Shown here in pieces: positions 41,407 through 52,537 of a stretch of 64,000 nt of DNA. Position numbers and translations under genes: made by a program. How positions within the stretch are numbered: the stretch's first letter is position 1; every line of letters begins with the position of its first letter. A model generated the notes under the pieces. That model made no database searches. It saw only the letters and a program-made list of their open reading frames with translations, and was not told the DNA's origin. This DNA is from Citrobacter sp. R56 (GTDB lineage Bacteria > Pseudomonadota > Gammaproteobacteria > Enterobacterales > Enterobacteriaceae): NCBI RefSeq assembly GCF_016811995.1, contig NZ_CP069159.1, forward strand, positions 2,046,001 through 2,110,000. The letters are read 5' to 3'.

Positions 41407-42124
41407 CGTCATCAGTAAAAGCGCTCACTCACGTTAAAAATTAATGCGAAAAAGGAATCAACACAACGGTCTTTTTAATTTGGTTCCCTGTTGATTTAGC
41501 AGGATTTTATTCAATCTTTATGTCTTAACGTCTCGCGTCTCGCTGTTATTTTATTAACATCATACTAAGGGGCTTGATGAAGGATTATTGAAATGTTATT
41601 AGTTATTTCAGCGCCACATCAGATGAATGTGCTAAAGAATGACCAATTGTTAAATTTATGTGTATCTTAACATCTGCCCGATGCCTGGGATGGTCGAAGG
41701 TGGTGTGTTTACAATAACCTATTGATGAGAGTGATTTTTTATGGAAGTTATTCTCTCAAATGATGTCTTCAGGCTGGCATGTTTTTTCTACAAAAGAGAA
41801 ATAGTTAACAAATCTGTAAATTATATTGGCGGTTAAGAAACGCATTTGGTACTTTCCGGCCAGATATTTTCAGAAGATCTCACGTTGTTGAGAACTATTG
41901 TCAATAAAATGATTTACAGAATAAAAGCGCGTCTCTGACAGGGGAGGCGTAGACGGAATCGACGTAAGGCGATCATTCGAATCGTCAAAATAAATAAAGT
42001 CGGTGATAGCAACGTAGTAAACGAACTGACAGCAGCAAAATCTCCGGTGCTGTACAGAAACCCAAACGGGATTAAACAGGCTGGTTAAAAAGCCAGTAAT
42101 TATAATGAGTGGAGTACAAACACA
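41407..42124 (+). other. oppA upstream region and leader
   Basis: About 720 bases lie between the ychE terminator and oppA with no convincing gene. It is AT-rich. A TTGTCA near 41899 followed by AT-rich sequence could form an oppA promoter, but I cannot fix it. The sequence after about 41930 is likely the long oppA 5' UTR. Confidence 0.45.
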
Positions 42125-42126
42125 AT
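42111..42126 (+). promoter_or_regulatory. oppA ribosome-binding site with CA-rich GcvB-type target
   Basis: The GGAG site is followed by ACAAACACAATG reaching the start codon. GcvB small RNA represses oppA in Salmonella and E. coli by pairing its GU-rich R1 region with such CA-rich sequences. The gcvB gene itself is outside this window, so the link is inferred. Confidence 0.45.
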
Positions 42127-43756
42127 GTCTAACATCACAAAAAAAAGTTTAGTAGCTGCGGGGATTTTAACTGCGCTAGTCGCCGGAAACGTTGCAATGG
42201 CTGCGGACGTACCGGCCGGCGTTCAACTCTCCGATAAGCAAACTCTGGTGCGTAATAATGGTTCCGAAGTTCAGTCTCTCGACCCGCACAAAATTGAAGG
42301 TGTGCCGGAGTCAAACATTAGCCGCGATCTGTTTGAAGGTTTATTGGTAAGCGATGTCGAAGGACATCCGTCAGCAGGTGTTGCGGAAAAATGGGAAAAC
42401 AAAGATTTTAAAGTCTGGACGTTCCATCTGCGTAAAAATGCAAAATGGTCAGACGGCACGCCGGTTACTGCACATGACTTTGTTTATAGCTGGCAGCGTC
42501 TCGCTAACCCGAATACCGCGTCACCTTATGCCAGTTATCTCCAGTATGGCCATATCGCCAATATCGACGACATTATCTCAGGTAAAAAGCCATCAACCGA
42601 TCTCGGCGTAAAAGCGATTGATGATAATACATTCGAAGTCACCCTGAGCGAGCCGGTTCCCTATTTCTATAAACTGCTGGTTCACCCGTCCGTTTCTCCA
42701 GTACCTAAAGCTGCCGTCGAAAAATTCGGTGAGAAGTGGACTCAGCCCGCCAATATTGTCACCAATGGTGCGTACAAACTGAAAAACTGGGTGGTGAACG
42801 AGCGTATTGAGCTTGAGCGCAATACCAACTATTGGGATAACGACAAGACCGTCATTAATCAGGTCACTTATCTGCCGATCTCTTCCGAAGTTACTGATGT
42901 TAACCGCTATCGCAGCGGCGAAATCGACATGACCTATAACAACATGCCGATTGAATTATTCCAGAAGCTGAAAAAAGAGATCCCGGATGAAGTCCGCGTC
43001 GATCCTTATCTGTGTACTTACTACTACGAAATCAATAACCAGAAAGCACCGTTTAATGATGTTCGCGTTCGTACCGCGCTGAAAATGGCGCTGGATCGCG
43101 ATATCATTGTCAACAAAGTGAAAAATCAGGGCGATCTGCCAGCCTATAGCTACACCCCTCCGTACACCGATGGCGCGAAACTGGTTGAGCCGGAGTGGTT
43201 TAAGTGGTCACAAGAAAAACGTAACGAAGAAGCGAAAAAGTTGCTGGCCGAAGCGGGCTTCACCGCAGACAAGCCGTTGACGTTTGACCTGCTTTACAAC
43301 ACCTCCGACCTGCATAAAAAGCTGGCGATCGCAGTGGCTTCCATCTGGAAGAAAAATCTGGGCGCTAACGTGAAGCTGGAAAACCAGGAATGGAAAACGT
43401 TCCTCGACACGCGTCATCAGGGCACCTTTGATGTGGCACGTGCCGGCTGGTGTGCGGATTATAATGAACCGACATCCTTCCTGAATACCATGCTGTCAGA
43501 CAGTTCAAACAACACGGCTCACTATAAGAGCCCTGCGTTCGACAAACTGATTGGCGACACGCTGAAAGTCACTGACGAAGCGCAGCGTACCGAGCTGTAC
43601 ACGAAAGCAGAGCAGCAACTTGATAAAGACTCTGCAATTGTACCGGTATATTATTACGTTAACGCGCGCCTGGTGAAACCTTGGGTAGGCGGTTACACCG
43701 GTAAAGACCCGATGGATAATATCTACGTTAAAAACTTGTATATTATCAAGCATTAA
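42125..43756 (+). CDS. oppA: Periplasmic oligopeptide-binding protein OppA
   Basis: OppA binds peptides of two to five residues and delivers them to OppBCDF; it also has chaperone activity. It is 543 residues. A 26-residue signal peptide is cleaved at AMA/ADVPAG. SBP family 5 features include the early SLDPHKIEGVPESNISRDLF segment. Two Cys (CTYYYEIN and AGWCADYNEP) match the E. coli disulfide pair. A hairpin after the gene probably limits readthrough so that OppA outnumbers the membrane subunits. Confidence 0.98.
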   Translation: MSNITKKSLVAAGILTALVAGNVAMAADVPAGVQLSDKQTLVRNNGSEVQSLDPHKIEGVPESNISRDLFEGLLVSDVEGHPSAGVAEKWENKDFKVWTFHLRKNAKWSDGTPVTAHDFVYSWQRLANPNTASPYASYLQYGHIANIDDIISGKKPSTDLGVKAIDDNTFEVTLSEPVPYFYKLLVHPSVSPVPKAAVEKFGEKWTQPANIVTNGAYKLKNWVVNERIELERNTNYWDNDKTVINQVTYLPISSEVTDVNRYRSGEIDMTYNNMPIELFQKLKKEIPDEVRVDPYLCTYYYEINNQKAPFNDVRVRTALKMALDRDIIVNKVKNQGDLPAYSYTPPYTDGAKLVEPEWFKWSQEKRNEEAKKLLAEAGFTADKPLTFDLLYNTSDLHKKLAIAVASIWKKNLGANVKLENQEWKTFLDTRHQGTFDVARAGWCADYNEPTSFLNTMLSDSSNNTAHYKSPAFDKLIGDTLKVTDEAQRTELYTKAEQQLDKDSAIVPVYYYVNARLVKPWVGGYTGKDPMDNIYVKNLYIIKH

Positions 43757-43763
43757 TGGCAAG

Positions 43764-43803
43764 ACGTGGGGCAAGCGATTTTTGCCCCACAGTGTCTTTT
43801 TTT
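43764..43803 (+). terminator. oppA-oppB intergenic attenuating hairpin
   Basis: A perfect nine-base stem (GTGGGGCAA 43766-43774 and TTGCCCCAC 43782-43790) is followed eight bases later by a run of T. The position inside the operon suggests partial termination or protection of the abundant oppA mRNA. Confidence 0.7.
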
Positions 43804-43877
43804 CATCGCACTATAAACACCTCACCTGAGTTCGTTTGACACAGAGGTGTAAAGGCACACGCCAGAAGGTACGGGCA

Positions 43878-44798
43878 ATGTTGAAATTTATTTTACGTCG
43901 CTGTCTGGAAGCGATTCCAACACTCTTCATTCTTATCACGATTTCATTCTTTATGATGCGCCTTGCGCCGGGAAGTCCTTTCACCGGTGAACGCGCGCTG
44001 CCGCCAGAGGTACTGGCGAATATTGAAGCGAAATATCATCTGAATGACCCCATCAGTACGCAATACTTCAGCTATCTGAAGCAGTTGGCGCACGGTGATT
44101 TTGGGCCTTCTTTTAAATACAAAGATTACACGGTCAACGACCTGGTCGCTTCAAGCTTCCCGGTATCCGCAAAACTGGGGGCGGCCGCCTTTCTCCTTGC
44201 GGTGATTCTCGGCGTAAGCGCAGGGGTCATTGCAGCACTTAACCAGAACACGCGCTGGGATTACACGGTGATGGGGGTGGCTATGACCGGGGTAGTTATC
44301 CCCAGCTTCGTTGTGGCACCCTTATTGGTCATGATATTTGCTATCACGCTCAAATGGCTGCCTGGCGGAGGCTGGAACGGCGGGGCGCTGAAATTTATGA
44401 TTTTGCCGATGGTGGCGCTGTCACTTGCCTATATCGCCAGTATCGCCCGTATTACTCGCGGCTCGATGATTGAAGTGCTGCACTCCAACTTTATTCGTAC
44501 CGCCCGGGCGAAAGGGTTGCCGATGCGACGGATTATTTTCCGTCACGCGTTAAAACCCGCGTTGTTGCCTGTTCTGTCTTATATGGGCCCGGCATTTGTC
44601 GGCATTATCACGGGCTCGATGGTCATTGAGACAATCTATGGTTTGCCGGGGATCGGCCAGCTATTCGTTAACGGGGCATTGAACCGTGACTATTCGCTGG
44701 TGCTGAGTCTCACCATTCTGGTGGGGGCGCTGACCATTGTGTTTAACGCCATCGTCGATGTGCTATACGCCGTCATCGATCCGAAGATTCGTTACTGA
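43878..44798 (+). CDS. oppB: Oligopeptide ABC transporter permease OppB
   Basis: OppB is one of two membrane subunits of the oligopeptide importer. The ATG at 43878 gives 306 residues as in E. coli; a longer in-frame start at 43836 is not conserved. It has six spans, with the EAA loop contacting the ATPases visible as RTARAKGLPMRRIIFRHALK near residues 215-234. It is followed 14 bases later by oppC. Confidence 0.97.
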   Translation: MLKFILRRCLEAIPTLFILITISFFMMRLAPGSPFTGERALPPEVLANIEAKYHLNDPISTQYFSYLKQLAHGDFGPSFKYKDYTVNDLVASSFPVSAKLGAAAFLLAVILGVSAGVIAALNQNTRWDYTVMGVAMTGVVIPSFVVAPLLVMIFAITLKWLPGGGWNGGALKFMILPMVALSLAYIASIARITRGSMIEVLHSNFIRTARAKGLPMRRIIFRHALKPALLPVLSYMGPAFVGIITGSMVIETIYGLPGIGQLFVNGALNRDYSLVLSLTILVGALTIVFNAIVDVLYAVIDPKIRY

Positions 44799-44812
44799 TA
44801 CTGGAGCTCGCT

Positions 44813-45721
44813 ATGATGTTAAGTAAGAAAAACAGCGAGACGCTGGAAAATTTCAGTGAAAAGCTGGAGGTCGAGGGCCGCAGTCTTTGGCAGGACGCCC
44901 GTCGCCGTTTTATGCACAACCGTGCGGCGGTGGCCAGTCTCGTGGTTCTGGTGATCATCGCGCTGTTTGTCGCGCTGGCGCCGATGCTGTCGCAGTTTAC
45001 CTATTTCGATACCGACTGGGGCATGATGTCGAGTGCGCCAGATAGGGAATCGGGGCACTATTTCGGAACGGACTCTTCCGGACGCGATCTGCTGGTGCGC
45101 GTGGCAATTGGTGGGCGAATTTCGCTGATGGTTGGGATTGCAGCTGCGCTGGTGGCGGTGATCGTGGGGACGCTATACGGCTCGTTATCGGGCTATCTTG
45201 GCGGCAAAATTGACTCAGTCATGATGCGCTTGCTTGAGATCCTCAACTCCTTTCCGTTCATGTTCTTCGTTATTTTGCTGGTGACCTTCTTTGGACAAAA
45301 TATCCTGCTGATTTTTGTGGCGATCGGGATGGTCTCCTGGCTGGATATGGCGCGTATTGTTCGGGGCCAGACATTAAGCCTGAAACGTAAAGAGTTTATT
45401 GAAGCGGCTCAGGTTGGCGGTGTTTCCACGGGCAGTATCGTGATTCGTCATATCGTCCCTAACGTGCTGGGTGTGGTGGTGGTGTATGCCTCACTGTTGG
45501 TGCCGAGCATGATCCTGTTCGAATCCTTCCTGAGTTTCCTCGGGTTAGGTACCCAGGAGCCGTTGAGCAGTTGGGGAGCCTTGTTGAGCGATGGCGCCAA
45601 CTCAATGGAAGTTTCACCGTGGCTGCTACTCTTCCCGGCGGGTTTCCTCGTGGTGACGTTATTCTGTTTTAACTTTATTGGCGATGGCCTGCGTGATGCC
45701 CTCGACCCGAAAGACCGTTAA
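44813..45721 (+). CDS. oppC: Oligopeptide ABC transporter permease OppC
   Basis: This is the second permease subunit, 302 residues as in E. coli. A cytoplasmic N-terminal segment of about 35 residues precedes six spans. The EAA loop is EAAQVGGVSTGSIVIRHIVP (about 200-219). The N-terminal OppC-specific domain and periplasmic GHYFGTDSSGRDL motif are present. It is followed by oppD after 11 bases. Confidence 0.97.
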   Translation: MMLSKKNSETLENFSEKLEVEGRSLWQDARRRFMHNRAAVASLVVLVIIALFVALAPMLSQFTYFDTDWGMMSSAPDRESGHYFGTDSSGRDLLVRVAIGGRISLMVGIAAALVAVIVGTLYGSLSGYLGGKIDSVMMRLLEILNSFPFMFFVILLVTFFGQNILLIFVAIGMVSWLDMARIVRGQTLSLKRKEFIEAAQVGGVSTGSIVIRHIVPNVLGVVVVYASLLVPSMILFESFLSFLGLGTQEPLSSWGALLSDGANSMEVSPWLLLFPAGFLVVTLFCFNFIGDGLRDALDPKDR

Positions 45722-45732
45722 GGAGTGCAGCC

Positions 45733-46746
45733 ATGAGTGTAATTGAAACCTCAACCGCGCCGCTCGCGCAGCAACAGGCTAACGCACTGCTGAACGTGAC
45801 AGATCTTCGCGTGACATTCAGTACGCCAGACGGTGATGTCACCGCGGTTAACGATTTAAACTTTTCGCTTCGCGCAGGGGAAACGTTAGGGATTGTTGGT
45901 GAGTCAGGTTCTGGCAAATCACAGACCGCGTTTGCGTTGATGGGGCTGCTGGCGGCAAATGGACACATTGGCGGTTCTGCAAAGTTTAATGGGCGCGAAA
46001 TACTGAACTTACCCGAGCGCGAGCTTAACAAGCTGCGCGCTGAACAAATTTCAATGATTTTTCAGGATCCTATGACCTCACTGAACCCGTACATGCGGGT
46101 CGGGGAGCAGTTAATGGAAGTTCTGATGCTGCATAAAGGGATGGGTAAAGCCGAGGCATTTGAAGAGTCAGTGAAAATGCTGGATGCGGTAAAAATGCCG
46201 GAAGCGCGTAAGCGCATGAAAATGTTCCCGCATGAGTTTTCTGGGGGGATGCGCCAGCGCGTTATGATCGCGATGGCGTTGCTTTGCCGTCCTAAATTAC
46301 TGATTGCCGATGAACCAACCACGGCGCTTGACGTCACCGTGCAGGCGCAGATTATGACGCTGTTGAATGAACTTAAACGTGAATTTAACACTGCCATTAT
46401 CATGATCACGCATGACCTCGGCGTGGTGGCAGGTATTTGCGACAAAGTTCTGGTGATGTACGCAGGTCGTACGATGGAATATGGAAATGCGCGCGACGTG
46501 TTTTATCAACCCGTTCATCCGTATTCTATTGGCTTGCTCAACGCCGTACCGCGTCTGGATGCGGAAGGGGAATCTATGTTGACGATTCCAGGCAACCCGC
46601 CGAACCTGCTGCGTTTACCAAAAGGCTGCCCATTCCAGCCTCGCTGCCCTCATGCGATGGAAATATGCAGCAGTGCGCCTCCACTTGAGGAATTTAGCCC
46701 TGGCCGTCTGCGCGCCTGCTTCAAAGCGGTGGAGGATCTGGTATGA
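45733..46746 (+). CDS. oppD: Oligopeptide ABC transporter ATP-binding subunit OppD
   Basis: A cytoplasmic ATPase of the importer, 337 residues. Walker A is GESGSGKS, the signature FSGGMRQR, and Walker B LLIADEPTTALD. The C-terminal oligopeptide/dipeptide domain holds four Cys (CPFQPRCPHAMEIC ... RACF), which in related OppD/DppD proteins bind a [4Fe-4S] cluster. It overlaps oppF by four bases. Confidence 0.97.
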   Translation: MSVIETSTAPLAQQQANALLNVTDLRVTFSTPDGDVTAVNDLNFSLRAGETLGIVGESGSGKSQTAFALMGLLAANGHIGGSAKFNGREILNLPERELNKLRAEQISMIFQDPMTSLNPYMRVGEQLMEVLMLHKGMGKAEAFEESVKMLDAVKMPEARKRMKMFPHEFSGGMRQRVMIAMALLCRPKLLIADEPTTALDVTVQAQIMTLLNELKREFNTAIIMITHDLGVVAGICDKVLVMYAGRTMEYGNARDVFYQPVHPYSIGLLNAVPRLDAEGESMLTIPGNPPNLLRLPKGCPFQPRCPHAMEICSSAPPLEEFSPGRLRACFKAVEDLV

Positions 46747-47747
46747 ACGCGGTGACTGAACAACGAAAAGTGCTTCTCGAAATTGCCGATCTGAAAGTGC
46801 ATTTTGACATCAAAGACGGCAAGCAATGGTTCTGGCAACCCGCTAAAACCCTGAAGGCGGTCGATGGCGTGACGCTGCGACTGTATGAAGGGGAAACGCT
46901 GGGCGTTGTGGGCGAATCTGGCTGCGGAAAATCGACCTTCGCCAGGGCGATTATTGGGCTGGTGAAAGCCACTGACGGTAGAGTGGCCTGGTTGGGTAAA
47001 GATCTGCTGGGAATGAAACCGGAAGAATGGCGCGCGGTGCGTAGCGATATTCAGATGATTTTCCAGGACCCGCTGGCCTCGCTGAATCCGCGTATGACGA
47101 TTGGGGAAATTATTGCCGAACCTCTGCGGACTTATCACCCCAAACTGTCGCGTCAGGAAGTCCGCGACCGCGTGAAGGCGATGATGATGAAAGTTGGGCT
47201 TCTGCCCAACCTGATCAACCGCTATCCACACGAGTTTTCAGGCGGACAATGTCAGCGTATCGGTATTGCACGCGCGCTGATCCTTGAGCCTAAGCTGATC
47301 ATTTGTGATGAGCCGGTTTCCGCGCTGGATGTCTCCATTCAGGCTCAGGTGGTTAACCTTCTGCAGCAATTACAGCGCGAAATGGGGCTGTCGCTGATTT
47401 TCATCGCGCACGATTTGGCGGTAGTGAAACATATCTCCGACCGCGTTCTGGTGATGTATCTGGGTCATGCTGTGGAACTGGGCACCTATGACGAGGTGTA
47501 CCACAATCCTCTGCATCCCTATACCAAAGCGTTAATGTCGGCAGTGCCGATCCCGGATCCGGATCTGGAAAAGAACAAAACCATTCAACTGCTGGAAGGG
47601 GAGTTGCCGTCGCCAATCAATCCTCCATCAGGCTGTGTATTTCGCACCCGGTGCCCGATTGCCGGGCCTGAATGTGCTAAAACGCGGCCCGTGCTGGAGG
47701 GCAGTTTCCGACATGCAGTTTCCTGCCTGAAAGTAGACCCGTTATAA
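46743..47747 (+). CDS. oppF: Oligopeptide ABC transporter ATP-binding subunit OppF
   Basis: The second ATPase, 334 residues. Walker A is GESGCGKS, the signature FSGGQCQR, and Walker B LIICDEPVSALD. The C-terminal extension again has the CVFRTRCPIAGPEC...VSC Cys set. It is the last gene of the opp operon and is followed by a hairpin terminator. Confidence 0.97.
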   Translation: MNAVTEQRKVLLEIADLKVHFDIKDGKQWFWQPAKTLKAVDGVTLRLYEGETLGVVGESGCGKSTFARAIIGLVKATDGRVAWLGKDLLGMKPEEWRAVRSDIQMIFQDPLASLNPRMTIGEIIAEPLRTYHPKLSRQEVRDRVKAMMMKVGLLPNLINRYPHEFSGGQCQRIGIARALILEPKLIICDEPVSALDVSIQAQVVNLLQQLQREMGLSLIFIAHDLAVVKHISDRVLVMYLGHAVELGTYDEVYHNPLHPYTKALMSAVPIPDPDLEKNKTIQLLEGELPSPINPPSGCVFRTRCPIAGPECAKTRPVLEGSFRHAVSCLKVDPL

Positions 47748-47753
47748 TCGCGA

Positions 47754-47783
47754 GGGCTGACATGATGTCAGCCCTTATCATTT
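47754..47783 (+). terminator. Terminator of the opp operon
   Basis: An eight-base stem (GGGCTGAC and GTCAGCCC) around ATGAT is followed by TTATCATTT, seven bases after the oppF stop. The T tract is weak. Confidence 0.68.
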
Positions 47784-47793
47784 CGAGGTCACT

Positions 47794-48630
47794 GTGTCGC
47801 TCAACATCTCTTCCGTTCGTGGACGTCTTTACCATCTCTTATTCGATCTGAATACACGTTCTGGCCGCCGCTTTGAAGGGATATGCGGTCTGTTCGCGCT
47901 GATTAGCGTCTTAATCATCTTTGTTGAATCGGGTCTGGGGACGCAATATCACCTGACCTATAGCGAATGGCATACCTTTGTCTGGCTGGAGTTATTCGTG
48001 ACGCTGGTATTCACCTGCGAATATCTCCTGCGATTATTGACCTGGCCGAATCCGGCGAAATATGTCTTCAGCTTCTGGGGATTCATTGATTTAGCCACCA
48101 TCCTGCCCCTGTATGTCATGTGGCTATGGCCGGAGATCAGTCTCAATTATGTTTTTGCCTGGCGGGCGATGCGGGCAATTCGTGTTCTGCGGATCCTGAA
48201 ACTATTGCGTTTCATGCCCTCGCTGCGGGTGTTCTGGGGGGCGATCATTAGCGCGCGTCATCAGTTGATTCTATTTTATTCGTTTATTGCCATTGTGATG
48301 ATTATTTTTGGCGCGCTGATGTATTTGATTGAAGGGCCGCAATATGGGTTTACGACGCTGAATGCGTCGGTTTATTGGGCGATTGTGACGGTAACAACGG
48401 TAGGCTATGGCGATATTACGCCGCATACCCCATTGGGGCGTATCGTGGCATCGGTGCTGATTTTAATTGGTTACTCTGTTATTGCGATTCCAACCGGTTT
48501 AATTACCACGCATATGAGCACGGCGTTTCTGAAACGTAATCAGCAGCGGAAATGCCCGACGTGTCAGCAGGGGCAGCACGAATACAGCGCGCAGTATTGT
48601 AACCGCTGCGGGAGTAAGCTCCCGGAGTAG
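47794..48630 (+). CDS. Voltage-gated-type K+ channel with C-terminal zinc ribbon
   Basis: This is a 278-residue six-helix ion channel. The S4 helix carries a positive residue at every third position: Arg124, 127, 130, 133, Lys136 and Arg139. The K+ selectivity filter TVGYGD is at 202-207. The cytoplasmic tail ends in two Cys pairs (Cys254/257 and Cys269/272) typical of a zinc ribbon. The GTG start at 47794 has GAGG five bases upstream. It occupies the place between opp and yciU where E. coli K-12 has kch, but is not a Kch homologue: it is 139 residues shorter, lacks the RCK/Rossmann domain and adds a full voltage sensor. Similar channels are, to my knowledge, present in Salmonella and Citrobacter. 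Confidence 0.9.
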   Translation: MSLNISSVRGRLYHLLFDLNTRSGRRFEGICGLFALISVLIIFVESGLGTQYHLTYSEWHTFVWLELFVTLVFTCEYLLRLLTWPNPAKYVFSFWGFIDLATILPLYVMWLWPEISLNYVFAWRAMRAIRVLRILKLLRFMPSLRVFWGAIISARHQLILFYSFIAIVMIIFGALMYLIEGPQYGFTTLNASVYWAIVTVTTVGYGDITPHTPLGRIVASVLILIGYSVIAIPTGLITTHMSTAFLKRNQQRKCPTCQQGQHEYSAQYCNRCGSKLPE

Positions 48631-48637
48631 ATGAAAA

Positions 48638-48659
48638 AAAAGCCGCGTTAGCGGCTTTT
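48638..48659. terminator. Bidirectional terminator between channel gene and yciU
   Basis: The hairpin AAAAGCCGC-GTTA-GCGGCTTTT is flanked by an A tract on the left, giving a T tract for yciU on minus and a short T run for the channel gene on plus. Confidence 0.85.
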
Positions 48660-48662
48660 CAC

Positions 48663-50487
<1,825 letters not shown>

Positions 50488-50630
50488 AACATTAAAAATC
50501 CTTTTGAAAGCGTATTGTTATGAGTTTACGCATCAGGATTCATCTGGCAAATAAAAACACAGGAAAAGCGCTGGTCTGAGTTTGGTGAGGGCGTATAATG
50601 CTCGCCTCCAGCACTGTAAGAGTCGTTAAC

Positions 50631-50804
50631 ATGAAACGTAGTAGAACGGAAGTGGGACGCTGGCGTATGTTACGTCAGGCTAGCCGCCGTAAAGCGCGTT
50701 GGCTTGAAGGGCAGTCGCGTCGCAATATGCGTATCCACTCAATCAGAAAGTGTGTTCTCAATCATCAACGTAACTCGTTGCTGTTTGCGATCCACAGCAT
50801 CTGA
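50631..50804 (+). CDS. yciY: Small basic protein YciY
   Basis: YciY is 57 residues, extremely rich in Arg and Lys (start MKRSRTEVGRWRMLRQASRR), and matches E. coli YciY end to end. The function is unknown; the charge suggests nucleic-acid or membrane-surface binding. The ATG at 50631 is preferred over an upstream in-frame ATG at 50598 by conservation. Confidence 0.9.
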   Translation: MKRSRTEVGRWRMLRQASRRKARWLEGQSRRNMRIHSIRKCVLNHQRNSLLFAIHSI

Positions 50805-50805
50805 T

Positions 50806-50833
50806 TAAAATAAGGGCACCGCATTCGGTGCCC
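50806..50833 (-). terminator. Terminator of yciI
   Basis: In the minus direction GGGCACC-GAATGC-GGTGCCC is followed by TTATTTTAAT, between the yciI stop and the yciY stop. Confidence 0.72.
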
Positions 50834-50860
50834 AACGACTTCAGTGGCGTCCAGTCGGAC

Positions 50861-51157
50861 TTAAAAGACTTTTTTGAAGGGCTTAACGGAAACCTGCGCG
50901 TAGACACCCGCGGCAACATACGGGTCCGCTTCTGCCCACGATTGTGCAGCTTCCAGAGATTCAAATTCAGCAATGACCGTTGAGCCGGTAAAACCTGCTG
51001 CACCGGGATCGTTGCTGTCAACGGCAGGCATTGGACCCGCCGTGAGCAGGCGGCCTTCATCGTGCAGAAGTTGCAGACGCGCCAGATGTGCGGGGCGAAC
51101 CGAAAGGCGCTTTTCGAGAGAGTCGGCGATATCCTGAGCGTAGATGACATACAGCAC
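50861..51157 (-). CDS. yciI: YciI family protein
   Basis: YciI is a 98-residue ferredoxin-like-fold protein with the family signatures [18 protein letters not shown], carrying the conserved His, and [12 protein letters not shown]. Members resemble muconolactone isomerase and include putative dehydratases, but the E. coli role is unknown. It is divergent from tonB. Confidence 0.95.
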   Translation of the reverse strand: MLYVIYAQDIADSLEKRLSVRPAHLARLQLLHDEGRLLTAGPMPAVDSNDPGAAGFTGSTVIAEFESLEAAQSWAEADPYVAAGVYAQVSVKPFKKVF

Positions 51158-51314
51158 GGGTAGAGCTCCTTAATAGGTAAAAGTCGTTAATTACGTTATT
51201 GGAAAGGACTCTCAACTGCAACGCAAAGATGACGGCTTTGTTAAGGCGTACACTTTGCAGGGCTTTTTTAGGATAATATTGCGTTTTAAATGCACCTCAT
51301 TGTGATGTCTTATT

Positions 51315-51333
51315 GAATATGATTGCTATTTGC
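51315..51333 (+). promoter_or_regulatory. Fur box upstream of tonB
   Basis: GAATATGATTGCTATTTGC matches 11 of 19 positions of the Fur consensus and is, from memory, the same as the E. coli tonB operator. It lies about 50 bases before the tonB start, consistent with iron repression. Confidence 0.6.
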
Positions 51334-51380
51334 ATTTAAAATCAGGGCCTGGTTTTTTAACTGAAACGATTATGACTTCA

Positions 51381-52091
51381 ATGACCCTTGATCTACCTCG
51401 TCGCTTTCCCTGGCCGACATTACTTTCCGTTGGCGTTCATGGTGCTGTAGTGGCGGGACTGCTGTATACCTCGGTACATCAGGTTATTGAACTGCCTGCG
51501 CCTGCGCAGCCGATCTCCGTCACCATGGTCGCGCCTGCCGATCTTGAGCCTCCACAGGCTGTTCAGCCGCCGCCGCAACCTGTCGTCGAACCCGAACCTG
51601 AGCCGATCCCGGAACCGCCAAAAGAAGCGCCGGTAGTGATTGAGAAACCGAAGCCAAAACCGAAACCCAAGCCTAAGCCTGTGAAGAAGGTTCAGGAGCA
51701 GCCGAAGCGTGATGTGAAGCCGGTTGAGTCGCGTCCGTTGACGCCGTCTGAAAACACCGCGCCTGCGCGTCCGACGACCAGTACCGCACCTGCGACCAGC
51801 AAACCTGCGGTCAGTGCGCCTGCGGGCCCTCGTGCCCTGAGCCGTAATCAACCGCAGTATCCGCCGCGTGCGCAAGCGTTGCGTATCGAAGGGCGGGTCA
51901 AGGTGAAATTCAACGTGACGTCCGACGGACGTGTTGATGATGTTGAAATACTCTCAGCACAACCGGCGAACATGTTTGAGCGGGAAGTGAAAAACGCGAT
52001 GCGCAAATGGCGCTATGAAGCCGGGAAACCGGGTACCGGGTTGGTGGTGAATATTGTTTTCCGCCTCAATGGTACAACGCAGATTGAATAA
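51381..52091 (+). CDS. tonB: Energy-transducing protein TonB
   Basis: TonB couples the ExbBD proton motor to outer-membrane siderophore and B12 receptors. From ATG 51381 it is 236 residues (E. coli 239). An alternative ATG three codons upstream (51372) is possible. The N-terminal anchor (about 12-32) contains [14 protein letters not shown] with the essential His. A Pro-rich spacer with [11 protein letters not shown] and a KP repeat ([12 protein letters not shown]) follows. The C-terminal receptor-contact domain includes QPQYPPRAQ, the TonB-box-binding region. It is convergent with yciA. Confidence 0.97.
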   Translation: MTLDLPRRFPWPTLLSVGVHGAVVAGLLYTSVHQVIELPAPAQPISVTMVAPADLEPPQAVQPPPQPVVEPEPEPIPEPPKEAPVVIEKPKPKPKPKPKPVKKVQEQPKRDVKPVESRPLTPSENTAPARPTTSTAPATSKPAVSAPAGPRALSRNQPQYPPRAQALRIEGRVKVKFNVTSDGRVDDVEILSAQPANMFEREVKNAMRKWRYEAGKPGTGLVVNIVFRLNGTTQIE

Positions 52092-52104
52092 GCGTGATGA
52101 TGAT

Positions 52105-52138
52105 TAAAAAAGCCTCCACATCCGGAGGCTTTTTTTTA
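52105..52138. terminator. Bidirectional tonB/yciA terminator
   Basis: AAAAAAGCCTCC-ACATCC-GGAGGCTTTTTT has A and T tracts on both sides. It corresponds to the known bifunctional tonB terminator of E. coli. Confidence 0.92.
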
Positions 52139-52537
52139 CTTCTGAACTGGCAGGGCGCGGGGCTTGCCGTCTTTGTCTACCGCAACATAAATAAACAGCG
52201 CTTCAGTCGCTTTATAACGCTGCCCAATAGGCTCAGAGGCCACCTTTTTAACCCACACTTCGATGTTGATGCTGACAGAGGTTGTGCCGCGTCTTATACA
52301 GCGTGCGTAACAGCACACCACATCTCCCACCGCGACAGGGCGTAAAAACGTCATTCCCTCGACGCGCACGGTCACCACGCGGCCATGGGCAATTTCTTTG
52401 GCCTGAATGGCACCGCCAATATCCATTTGCGACATCAGCCAGCCGCCAAAAATATCGCCATTGGCATTCGTATCAGCAGGCATGGCCAGCGTGCGTAAAA
52501 CAAGTTCGCCCTGGGGGACATTATTCGTTGTTGTCAT
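52136..52537 (-). CDS. yciA: Acyl-CoA thioesterase YciA
   Basis: YciA hydrolyses a broad range of acyl-CoAs. It is 133 residues (E. coli 132), a hotdog-fold enzyme with the catalytic Asp region NGDIFGGWLMSQMDIGGAI at about 26-44. It is convergent with tonB and downstream of yciB on the same strand. Confidence 0.96.
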   Translation of the reverse strand: MTTTNNVPQGELVLRTLAMPADTNANGDIFGGWLMSQMDIGGAIQAKEIAHGRVVTVRVEGMTFLRPVAVGDVVCCYARCIRRGTTSVSINIEVWVKKVASEPIGQRYKATEALFIYVAVDKDGKPRALPVQK

